Positions 1 through 8,000 of a stretch of DNA of 64,000 nucleotides are shown here, piece by piece. The stretch is taken from the NCBI RefSeq assembly GCF_001293775.1, contig NZ_LGLN01000029.1, forward strand, positions 2,410 to 66,409, given 5' to 3'. Every line of letters starts with the position of its first letter. Positions within the stretch are counted from its first letter, which is position 1. This DNA is from Pseudomonas syringae pv. cilantro. Its GTDB lineage: Bacteria > Pseudomonadota > Gammaproteobacteria > Pseudomonadales > Pseudomonadaceae. The notes under the pieces are model-generated. The model did no database searches and had not been told where the DNA came from. It saw nothing but the letters and a program-made list of their open reading frames with translations. Both the position numbers and the translations under genes were made by a program.

Positions 1-108
1 TTACCCCGACCATTTTCGCCCGGCTGTATCAGGGTAGAAAATCAGGACTCAAGAACAGTTGTTTTGAGCCCAGCAAAAAAGGCGTCCTTCGGGGCGCCTT
101 TTTTGTTT
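1..108 (+). repeat. Left copy of ~108-bp direct repeat with intrinsic terminator
   Basis: This stretch recurs at 4032-4139 with about six mismatches. Its right part is a GC-rich hairpin (GGCGTCC TTCG GGGCGCC) followed by a T run, so it is an intrinsic terminator reading rightwards. The left part could be the last codons of a gene lying to the left (a reading frame stops with TAG at 35-37). The window edge cuts the copy, so the true left limit is unknown. The two copies bracket the hopF module. Confidence 0.85.
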
Positions 109-525
109 GGGGTCATTTTCGGTTGAGACCGCGTAAAGCAGTCGCCTGACGTGAAATATGGCACCAGCAAGCTGGGGTGTAAAATTGGAGCGGCCCTACC
201 GAGCGAAAGCTTGTGTACGGGGCGTTTTTTGGCAAAAATTGATGATGTGTAGAAAACTTGAAGCTACCTCCGTCACGGTGTAACCGGCACCACCAATGAC
301 ATAGGTTTACTCAAACGGTCTTTACGGGTTTGCCAGCGTACTCGGCGTCGGCGATAGGTGATCTGCTTCATCAGGCGTCCCGGCGGTTGAGATCAGGCGC
401 TCTGCCAGCTAATTTTCTTGGGCTAGCTGGCTAGAGGCGTTTCACCCATGTTCATGCTGGCCTACAGCCGACGCTGTATTTTATAAAAAAATCAGAATTC
501 TCGATTAGCTGAAAAGTGCACGAGG
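109..525. other. Intergenic, no gene recognised
   Basis: About 420 bases with no supported gene between the left repeat and the stop of the minus-strand deaminase-like gene. It is short of long reading frames and looks like decayed mobile DNA, but I could not match it to a named insertion sequence. Confidence 0.4.
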
Positions 526-1617
526 TTATGGTGTGGGATCGTCGTCGGAGCAGGCACTATCCGTATCGAACGAGTAATCCTCCACCATTTCCTGATGCGC
601 AGCCTGTAACGTTTCAGGCTTGGTATAAAAGCGATCTCTTATAGCAATACCTTTGGTAAGAGCTTTTTCTTTATTGGAATTGAGGCCTTCGACGGCAATA
701 TGTTGGACTTCATTCCAAAACGCCATCCCGATGCGTCCACTTGATCTATGCAGTATGAATTTTTTACCGTCCGGATCAAATAAGCCATCCGGGCCCTTTG
801 TCTCGTGCTCAACTTCAGCGCATGCCGCGCAGGGTACATATTTTCCAGCAATAGGGACAATGATATGTTTGCCCTCTTGCAGGCCAAGTTTCGCTATTAT
901 TTCTTGATACTGGCAGTCTTTATCGTCTGCCAAGGCCCTCTGAATGTTCTGCTCTGCATGCATGGTTTGATTAATCCCATCAGGCAGCATGCCATCGAGA
1001 CTCGCATCTTTGAAGGGTCGATGAATAACCAAATTTTCGAATGACGGATTCGACTGTGAGGCAGCCTGGATTACCTTATGCAAAATATGCAGCGCAGCAA
1101 TAGCTTGCTCAGAAAGCTCCTGACGTGAGAGGTTATTTTCTGCTGGGCAACCCAAACCTTTAGCTATCTCGGCAACGGTAGTCTGTTTCAATATGTCAAA
1201 TCTATCTTGGTTAAGGAAGTTTTCTTTAAGTTTTACGATATGGCGCCTATTTCTGCTTTCTTCAACCAATGCTTTAGATCTTCTATTCCCCGGGTAAGGG
1301 ATTGAACGTTCTGTGTCTCTGGTCAAGGCAAAATGCAATGATTCCTGAATGTGCTCACTGTGAAAGTTTGAAGAGATATGAAGCTTCCCATTTATAACAG
1401 ATGCTTGGACTTCGATGGGTCTCAATGACTTAAGGCCTATCATGCCCCAGTTTATCGAAGTTGCTATATGGCGTAATGACTGGCAAATACGATTAAAGCC
1501 TTGGTACTGTTTGGGTGGTGAGGGAGGAATGTTTGTTCGCGGAATAGCTTCGACCATCGTCTGGCTTGCATAAAAAGCTGGTCTTGAGCCAACGAAAGAA
1601 CAGTTGTTATGGGCCAT
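526..1617 (-). CDS. Deaminase-fold protein, candidate type III effector
   Basis: A 363-residue protein that I do not recognise by name. The C-terminal third carries the zinc site of the cytidine-deaminase fold: a His-Ala-Glu motif (HAEQNI) near residue 221 and a PCAACAE motif (Pro-Cys-x-x-Cys) near 265. These are the usual metal ligands and proton-shuttling Glu of CDA-like and bacterial toxin deaminases. The first 35 residues are rich in Ser, Asn and Pro, and the first acidic residue is Glu23, which fits a type III secretion signal. The gene lies downstream of shcF-hopF-hopF on the same strand with no hrp box of its own that I can find, so it may be read from the shcF promoter. It is relatively AT-rich, unlike the core genes. 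A polymorphic-toxin relic is the main alternative. Substrate (free nucleotide, nucleic acid or protein) cannot be predicted. Confidence 0.65.
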   Translation of the reverse strand: MAHNNCSFVGSRPAFYASQTMVEAIPRTNIPPSPPKQYQGFNRICQSLRHIATSINWGMIGLKSLRPIEVQASVINGKLHISSNFHSEHIQESLHFALTRDTERSIPYPGNRRSKALVEESRNRRHIVKLKENFLNQDRFDILKQTTVAEIAKGLGCPAENNLSRQELSEQAIAALHILHKVIQAASQSNPSFENLVIHRPFKDASLDGMLPDGINQTMHAEQNIQRALADDKDCQYQEIIAKLGLQEGKHIIVPIAGKYVPCAACAEVEHETKGPDGLFDPDGKKFILHRSSGRIGMAFWNEVQHIAVEGLNSNKEKALTKGIAIRDRFYTKPETLQAAHQEMVEDYSFDTDSACSDDDPTP

Positions 1618-2093
1618 AACTTCTGATTCTTCTGACGGAGGAGGTCCAATGACGAGCCTTGATGTGCCAGCGGTGTTATCATGAGTTTGCTTTTCTTCTT
1701 CCGCCTTAGGAATAAAATAGCACCATTTAAATTGTTTATGTTAAGCATTTCAGATTCCAAAATAAACTAATCATTCCAAGACACGCCGAACCGTTTCGAT
1801 AGAAAAAACGACTTTCGTCCGCGCCCAGGCACGTCGACCGATCTGTCCACTCGACGTGCCTGAAATAGTCGGCACCAAGGAGCGATCACTTGGGCCGGTC
1901 AACCCCGTTCAACGTACAATGTGCCTTGTGTTCTGCCTTCGGCAGTCAGTAAAATTGTGTGTGCTCGTCGGTGCCCTCGCTGGTGGCGAAGTGTGATATC
2001 CAGAACTCTCGCGGTAAGCTTTCCAAAAGCCGGGATGACACTGAAAATACAACTGAAAGTTCTGGAAAGCCCTTTCGTGAGCACGCACCAGTA
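1618..2093. other. Intergenic with an 11-bp perfect hairpin
   Basis: This 476-base gap separates the second hopF from the deaminase-like gene. It contains a perfect inverted repeat, AGGCACGTCGA at 1827-1837 and its complement at 1851-1861, with a 13-base loop. There is no T run on either side, so it is not an obvious intrinsic terminator; a protein site or an mRNA structure in the hopF transcript are possible. No convincing gene is seen. Confidence 0.5.
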
Positions 2094-2711
2094 TCAGTCA
2101 TTTATTACCGTTGCTGGCACCTTGCGTCCTTTCGGCAACGTCACAATCAACGCACTAGCAGTGTCCTCATCATCGTATACTGAGGAGACGTCAGAATAGA
2201 CCTTGCCCCCTTGTTTAAGAAAATCACCTAATCTCATTTTTACGGTTACGTGATTTTCATTCTCATAGGGGCGAACTGCATTTCGTGCTTCGGGACCTAC
2301 CATCACATTCCGCGAAGGGTCTCTCAAATCTGATGCGTTTATTTTTCTGGGTACGTATGCGCGTGAGTCTCCTTCAGGGATACGGTGATGCTGAGCATAG
2401 CGATTAGGTACAAGCTCTTCGTGTAATGCGATACGTGCGCAGGACCCTGAATAGCCTTCAACCATTCCCCCACACACATACTTTTTATCCATTGTTCTGT
2501 AAAGCTCCGTCTCCGAGTCTAGACCCAACCTTATCATTGGATCATGATCCCTAAGGAAATTGTTTCGCGCCTCAGTGGACAACTGGTACACCGAGGTTAT
2601 GGTTTGTCCACCTGCCCTGGGTGCAGGTGTGGATGAGCCAGATGCATGTTGAGGAGCAGCGGACGGCTTATACACATGATGGGAGCCGGAAGTACCACAA
2701 ATATTACCCAT
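2094..2711 (-). CDS. hopF: Type III effector HopF, second copy
   Basis: A 205-residue effector of the HopF/AvrPphF ORF2 family. It starts MGNICGTSGS, where Gly2 and Cys5 fit N-myristoylation and palmitoylation at the plant plasma membrane. HopF proteins have an ADP-ribosyltransferase-like fold and act on immune kinase signalling; the two residues known to matter in HopF2 (Arg71, Asp175) correspond here to Arg72 (LYRTM) and Asp174 (YSDVSS). It is about three-quarters identical by eye to the copy immediately upstream, with differences spread over the whole length, so it is not a fresh duplication. The ribosome-binding site (GAGAGG before the ATG) is the same in both copies. It probably uses the ShcF encoded at 3518-3913. 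I cannot assign the allele number. Confidence 0.93.
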   Translation of the reverse strand: MGNICGTSGSHHVYKPSAAPQHASGSSTPAPRAGGQTITSVYQLSTEARNNFLRDHDPMIRLGLDSETELYRTMDKKYVCGGMVEGYSGSCARIALHEELVPNRYAQHHRIPEGDSRAYVPRKINASDLRDPSRNVMVGPEARNAVRPYENENHVTVKMRLGDFLKQGGKVYSDVSSVYDDEDTASALIVTLPKGRKVPATVIND

Positions 2712-2898
2712 AATAACCTCTCACTTTAAATTTAACGACTTTCAAATCCGAGTGGCTGTACTTGTCAAGATCTAAAAGTTTTTCGCATCCAGACGACATA
2801 TCCAAAACACTCACGCTAACCCCTCCAAAGCTGGGGGGCAGAGTGTAACTGAAGAGCCCATCAGCCTGATTAGCGGACAGTAACCTGCTATCAGTCAT
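2704..2898 (-). CDS. Small bridging ORF between the two hopF genes
   Basis: A 64-codon frame whose ATG overlaps the stop of the upstream hopF and whose end overlaps the start of the downstream hopF. No domain, signal or similarity is recognised, and I see no convincing resemblance to ShcF, so it does not look like a second chaperone. It may only be the spacer between two effector units, or it may couple translation through the operon. Low confidence that a stable protein is made. Confidence 0.25.
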   Translation of the reverse strand: MTDSRLLSANQADGLFSYTLPPSFGGVSVSVLDMSSGCEKLLDLDKYSHSDLKVVKFKVRGYYG

Positions 2899-3508
2899 TT
2901 ACTATCGTTGCTGGCACTTTTTTACCCTTCGGCAATGTCACAATTAGTGCGCTGGCAGTGTCCTCATTGCTGGCTAAAGAGGAAACATCTGAATAAACTT
3001 TTCCTCCTCTTTTAAGGAAGTCACCCAGTCTCATTTTGACGGTTACATGGTTTTCATCCTCGTAGGTGCGGATGGCATCTCGCGCTTGAGTACCCACCAT
3101 TACATTCCGCGATGGATCCTTCAAATCCGAAGCTCTTATTTGCCTTGGCACATAGGCCCGTGCGTCTCCCTCAGCGAAACCGTAGTACTGGGCGGTGGGA
3201 TTAGGAGCAAGCTCTTCGTGTAATGCAATACGTGCGCAGGACTCTGAATAACCTGCAACCATTCCTCCACGCACATATTTTTTATCCATCGTTCTATAAA
3301 GCTGCGTGTCTGGGTCTAGGCCCAGCTTTATCATTGGGTCATGATGATTAAGAAAATCTTCCCTTGCCTCGGCGGAAAGCTGGTACACCGACGTTAGGGC
3401 CTGACCACCTGCACTGTAGGTCTGCGTGGATGAACCAGAGACATGTTGAGTACTAACTGACGGGTTGTACACATGATGAGAACCGGACGTACCACAAATG
3501 TTACCCAT
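2891..3508 (-). CDS. hopF: Type III effector HopF, first copy
   Basis: A 205-residue HopF/AvrPphF ORF2-family effector directly behind its chaperone gene shcF (9-base gap), the classical avrPphF ORF1-ORF2 arrangement. The N-terminus MGNICGTSGS carries the myristoylation Gly2. Arg72 (LYRTM) and Asp174 (YSDVSS) match the functional Arg and Asp known from HopF2, so the protein looks intact. It is expected to be injected by the Hrp type III system and to work at the plant plasma membrane. Differences from the second copy cluster in the Pro/Ser/Thr-rich linker (residues 15-38) and around 101-116. Expression is explained by the hrp box at 3940-3968. Confidence 0.95.
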   Translation of the reverse strand: MGNICGTSGSHHVYNPSVSTQHVSGSSTQTYSAGGQALTSVYQLSAEAREDFLNHHDPMIKLGLDPDTQLYRTMDKKYVRGGMVAGYSESCARIALHEELAPNPTAQYYGFAEGDARAYVPRQIRASDLKDPSRNVMVGTQARDAIRTYEDENHVTVKMRLGDFLKRGGKVYSDVSSLASNEDTASALIVTLPKGKKVPATIVND

Positions 3509-3517
3509 AATAACCTC

Positions 3518-3913
3518 TCACTTGAAATGAAACGTTTTTTTGATCTCGTTCGCGATGCTTAGCATGCTCTCAAATATTCTTCGCATTTGCACATTATCAA
3601 CTTCTAATAAGGGTATACGCGCATGCAGCTCTCCAGTTTTTTCATTATTTAAACCTAGCGTCAGGAAAGGTTTTCTAAAGCTAAAGCTATTGATGTAAAG
3701 CATTTTCATCAATGCATCAGAATTGGTCTCGCCGAGCTCACCAACGTTTGCGATAAAGTATACCCAGCGAAATTCATCTTGATAAATTTTTATTGAAACG
3801 CCATTCTCAAATTCAAAGCAATAAATTTCACGCTCGTGTTTTTTCTCAGGAAAACCAGGTGCGCCGTAGTCCTTTACAAGCCCATCGATTAAACGGTCGA
3901 ACGAATTTTTCAT
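3518..3913 (-). CDS. shcF: Type III chaperone ShcF
   Basis: A 131-residue protein in the size range of class I type III chaperones, immediately upstream of hopF as in the avrPphF ORF1-ORF2 pair. The alternating beta segments (around 30-65 and 75-105) and the C-terminal helix ending in KKTFHFK fit the CesT/SicE chaperone fold. It should bind the N-terminal region of HopF in the bacterial cytoplasm and keep it secretion-competent. With two hopF copies downstream and no second chaperone seen, one ShcF may serve both. The gene is AT-rich relative to the core genome. First gene after the hrp box. Confidence 0.88.
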   Translation of the reverse strand: MKNSFDRLIDGLVKDYGAPGFPEKKHEREIYCFEFENGVSIKIYQDEFRWVYFIANVGELGETNSDALMKMLYINSFSFRKPFLTLGLNNEKTGELHARIPLLEVDNVQMRRIFESMLSIANEIKKTFHFK

Positions 3914-3939
3914 GAGCCACCCCTATAACTTTAGTCGTC

Positions 3940-3968
3940 TGAGTGGTCATGACTACTCAGTTGGTTCC
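3940..3968 (-). promoter_or_regulatory. hrp box for shcF-hopF-hopF
   Basis: Read on the minus strand, GGAACC is followed after 16 bases by CCACTCA. This matches the HrpL (ECF sigma) consensus GGAACC-N15/16-CCACNNA. It lies about 27 bases upstream of the shcF start and points at it. Confidence 0.93.
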
Positions 3969-4031
3969 ATGCGCTCATTTTTTGAGGGTGACTGGTTTCC
4001 AAACGTTGGGTTGCTTCGTAGCGTTTAAGTC

Positions 4032-4139
4032 TTACCCCGACCATTTTCGCCCGTCTGTATCAGGGTAGAAAATCAAGACTCAAGAACAGTTGTTTTGAGC
4101 CCAACAGAAAAGGCGCCCTTCGGGGCGCCTTTTTTGTTG
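4032..4139 (+). repeat. Right copy of ~108-bp direct repeat with terminator
   Basis: Near-identical to bases 1-108, including the TTCG-capped hairpin (GGCGCCC TTCG GGGCGCC) and its T run. Together the copies flank the shcF/hopF/deaminase module of ~3.9 kb. This is what is left when a module integrates at, or recombines with, a short duplicated gene end. No recombinase gene is present between the copies. Confidence 0.85.
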
Positions 4140-4183
4140 GTGCTGTCAGCGGGATTACGGATTGTCCTGCGCGGGCCTGAGCA

Positions 4184-4540
4184 TCACTCAGAGTCATCCG
4201 TTGCTGTCACGCGCATCGACAGCAAGCTGAGTCGCAACTCGGAGGGCCTCAACGGCTTTGCCAGCAGCAGAACATTGCGCCTTTGGAGTTGCTCTGCAAC
4301 GAATCCGACATCACGCCGGTGATTATCATGGCGGGAATATCTCTGCCACGTGCTGCCCTTATTTGATCAATGCAGTCCACTCGATTGGCGGCGGTGCCCA
4401 AATCATAGATAAGTAATCAGTATCGACAGCAGCGCCATGACGGCTGCAGTGGCCAGATGGCGTGAGCCGAAGCGCATGCCGTAACCCAGAGTCACCCAAA
4501 CCATCAGGCTGAACAGCGGTAAGGTCGCTTCCCCAGCCCA
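4184..4540 (-). pseudogene. Decayed hybrid sensor kinase (internal deletion)
   Basis: Reading the minus strand, 4540-4406 encodes a membrane segment with GEATLPLFSLMV then TLGYGMRFGSRHL, matching the stretch GGEPMLPVYSVML and TVGYGMRYGRNYL of the intact hybrid kinase at 31326-32981. It stops soon after. From about 4375 the end of a receiver domain appears (RAARGRDIPAMIITG, then after a one-base frame change LLLAKPLRPSEL), again matching the intact kinase (GRRIPAIVITG, VLSKPVRPAEL). The histidine-kinase core in between is gone. The remnant ends in TGA at 4184-4186. It is therefore a broken paralogue of the kinase 27 kb away. Confidence 0.8.
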
Positions 4541-4838
4541 ACACCATCCTGACCTCTATATTTCAGAAATGAACACACGTATCTGAACGCCTCGCCGATC
4601 GAAGGCTGGTATTACCTTCCCGAGAGCGACAGGTCGAAATGCCGCTGAGTAATAAGGCCTGGTGTGTTCGCGTACTTTTAAACGGACACCGTTCCCCCGA
4701 CCTCAAGGTCACCTCGTACCGACGCAAGTCCGATCCGAACCCTGCAACCCCCGCACGATTGAGCGTCTTTTGTGCAAAAAACATGTCTATGGCTCAGGCC
4801 CGGCTGGGCGGGTTTGTGATGATTTTATGACAATCATG
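4541..4838. other. Intergenic upstream of the hopR1 promoter
   Basis: About 300 bases between the kinase remnant and the hopR1 hrp box. Short frames exist on both strands but none has a ribosome-binding site or a recognisable product. Confidence 0.4.
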
Positions 4839-4866
4839 GGAACCGATCCGGCTGCCTGGCCACTCA
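4839..4866 (+). promoter_or_regulatory. hrp box for hopR1
   Basis: GGAACC, 15 bases, CCACTCA: an exact match to the HrpL promoter consensus, pointing at hopR1. The distance to the chosen ATG is about 177 bases, giving a fairly long leader. Confidence 0.93.
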
Positions 4867-5042
4867 ATTTACTGTCGTTTATTACCGCAACGGAGAACGC
4901 TCTAATCGGCAGAACTCATAGTGTTCCGGGTCACTAGATTGTAACGGAGATGTAGACCGCGTTCTCTTCGGCATGATGCCGTTGGTACTTCGTGGGTAAT
5001 AAACGGGATATAAAATTAATATACAGGAGTTTAATAATAACT

Positions 5043-8000
5043 ATGGTAAAGGTTACCTCTTCCGGATTGACTGCCATTCCAGCGCTTCAACATACCGAAA
5101 GTGCCGCGCCCGCGGCCAATCCCCCTCCATCGCCAGAGCCCTCACCCCCCGCTGCTGACAGCGAGTCGTCCCGCAAGGGTGGCATGCGAAACCGGACTCA
5201 TGCCAGTTTGAATAGTCAGACGCTCGGACTGCAAGCCGTGCCATCACAACGCGGAAGGCATGTTCGGGTCGCAAGTCATACGGATGGAGAGCGTGTCATT
5301 AATGCCTGGCTGGCAAAGCGACCGTCGGTTCAAAGCGAGACCAGTCTTGATAACGATGGCAAGCTGGTGCGTTACACCGCTGTGAAGGCGGAACCGCTGG
5401 CGCCGCGCAATGAGGCATTTTTCACCTCTGTGCCGGGTATGTTGATGGCCGTGTTGACGGTCCATCCCGAGATGGAAAATGGCATCAGCGGGGAAATCAC
5501 CGCCGATGCTGTGGCTGCCCGACTTGCTGAGCCTCCCATAGGGTTATTGACCGGGGTCTGGCAGTCCTCCCATGATCGAGCCTATCTGGAGCGCGGCGGT
5601 GTGGTTCATACCGCCAATATGGAAGAGCGCTGGACGCCGTTGACGCTGCCAGGCATGAATCCCCGAGAGCCCCTGCGAATGATTGGTTTGCAGGCGGATG
5701 GCGAGGTTTATCTACACACCGGCAAACAACTCTGGCGCGCAACCGACACGTCTGCCGAGTCCATAACCACTGAACGGCTTCCTGAAGGCGCGGCGGTGCG
5801 CATTGGCGCGGGTGGCCAGGCGCACGGGCTGCATAACGGCTCGGTGCATTCAAATGGCATTTCCCGTCCAGTCGAGCTTTGGCGGTCCGGCGCCGACGAC
5901 CTGGGGGTCGAGCAGAGTCCGGCGCGCCCCGTTGACCTGCTGCCGTTGCCGGGTGGCACCGCTGCGCTGATCCTTGATGATAAAGGACGTGTCTATCAGG
6001 CCGATCTGAAAGGCACAGGACCTGTTGAAGCCCATCGACTGAAATTACCCGGCGATTTTGCGCAGGGGAAAGGTTGGGCCGTGACCGCTATGGGACTGTC
6101 CAGAGACGACGCGGTTCATCTGATGCTGCAGGATCAGAACGGGCGGCGCATGAGCTTGCAACGAGCGCCAGGCGAGGCGCTGTTTCGCCCTGCGTATCTG
6201 CTGGATCGTCCGTTGCTGCTGCTCTACACCGAAGGGCTGCATATTCCGTCGGAGGCAGCAGTGCAGTCGCACGTTCAGCTTGATGGTCATGCCCAGCTGG
6301 GGCATATCGATGGCGTGCTGCATTATAAAGCGGCTCCCGATCAGCCTTGGGAACGGCTAAAGCAGTCGGGCGGCGAACCGCTGACGGGTGTGACCGCTCT
6401 CTACTCAAGCCCGTTGGGATTTATTGACAGGAAACCGGTTTTCGCTTTACTGGGGGATGCCCGGCAGGTCGTCGAACTCAAACTCGACGGGCGTACCTCC
6501 TGGTTGCCGAGCGATGCCGAACTTCCGCGTCATCCTGCGGGCGGGCCTTTGGCGGTGATACCGGATACGGTCGCGTTACGCACCAGCCTTGTCGCGCAGT
6601 TTGACGAGCCCGTACAGGCGCTGGCGGTTCACGGTAACCGCCGGGTCGTCGCGCTGACGGAATCGGGGCGATTGATGGCTGCCGATGCGGATAGCCGAAC
6701 CCGGCGACTTCCCGCGTTGCAGCGCCCCATTGCCATCGCTGTAGGGCTCAACGATCAGTTGCTCGTGCTGCATCACCCCCATAGCCACCGCCCCCAGTTG
6801 AAACGGCTGACCGCGAAAGATAGCTGGGAGTCGGTGCCGATAATTCTGCCGGGTAGTGTTCATCCTTCAAGTCTTCGCGCTACTCGAACAGGGCAAATAC
6901 AATTACAGCTGGGAGACAACTGGCACACGTTGCTGCCGTCAATGACGTCGCACGACAATCGATCCCTGCCGGCACGCGTCAAGCCTGAGCCGGAGAGGGA
7001 TGAGGCGCCGACGGAGAACTTCCTTGCGGGTAGCAACGCCCTCGCCAATCAACAGCAAGCCAGTCGTCTCAGCACACCGCATCATGACGCATCGGTGGTT
7101 ACGACGCTGGCGGGGACAACAGCCAACAACCCGTTGACGATGGCGTCGAGCGTAAAGGCAGTGGTTGATACGACCCGCGCTCAGGTGGGTGCGTTGACAA
7201 GGGATGTGTTGGGCTCCGTGGCGAATAGCGCGATGCGTTCCATGGCGCACACGTTGGGTGTCGTGCTGCCGCCTACGCCTCAGGAGAAGCGCCTGGCCAC
7301 ATTCCATAATGAGGCGAAACAGGCATATGCATCAGGAAAAATACTGTTTGAGCAGCTACCGACGCTCGCGCAAGTGCGCGTCGCTTCAGCCGTAGGGCCG
7401 TCCGACGGAGAAAAGTTCGGGCTGTCACATCAGCAAACGCAACGCTTGTTGACGCTACGAGAAGAAAAGCTGGAAGCGTTGTTACGCGACTTGCGCAAGA
7501 TCGGCTTTCATGAAGGCGTGATCATGGGCGATATGGGGGACAGCGACAGCGCGGACGGTCTTGTTTCGACGACATCGACACCCACGTTCAAGCTGGCCGA
7601 GCTATGGCGACGACAGCATTCGCGAGTGGATAAGGCGCTGTCTTCTGCAGGATTGTCCAAGTCGGAAGACATTTTGCCGAACCTGAACCGGAGTATTAAA
7701 GCGTTGGCTGGCGGCGCGGCGCTGCATGCGGATCGTATGAGCGAACGTGAGGCTGAGCTGTTGAGCGTTCTGCACGAGGTCAGCGAAAAAATGATGCGCG
7801 CGGGCGTACGCCTGCCGGCGGATGATGGAAGCGCTGACAGCGCCCACAGCCAGGCGTCATACGGCTTGCGAACAGCCGGATTGGTTGCAGGTCTGGTGGA
7901 CTATGATGCGCTGTTGGGCAGCACTGACGCGCAGGCGCTGGAAATGACGGAGAGGCTTCAGCAAGAAGCCAGGCTTGCGGCATTGTGCAAACTCGGTCTG

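Noticed and set aside
285..372. Short basic minus-strand frame (MKQITYRRRRVRW) that looks like a transposase end
   Set aside because: Too short and I could not match it to a named insertion sequence; left as unidentified intergenic DNA.
4095..4937. Several open frames of 60-90 codons on both strands near the hopR1 promoter
   Set aside because: They overlap the repeat, the kinase remnant and each other, lack ribosome-binding sites and have no recognisable products.
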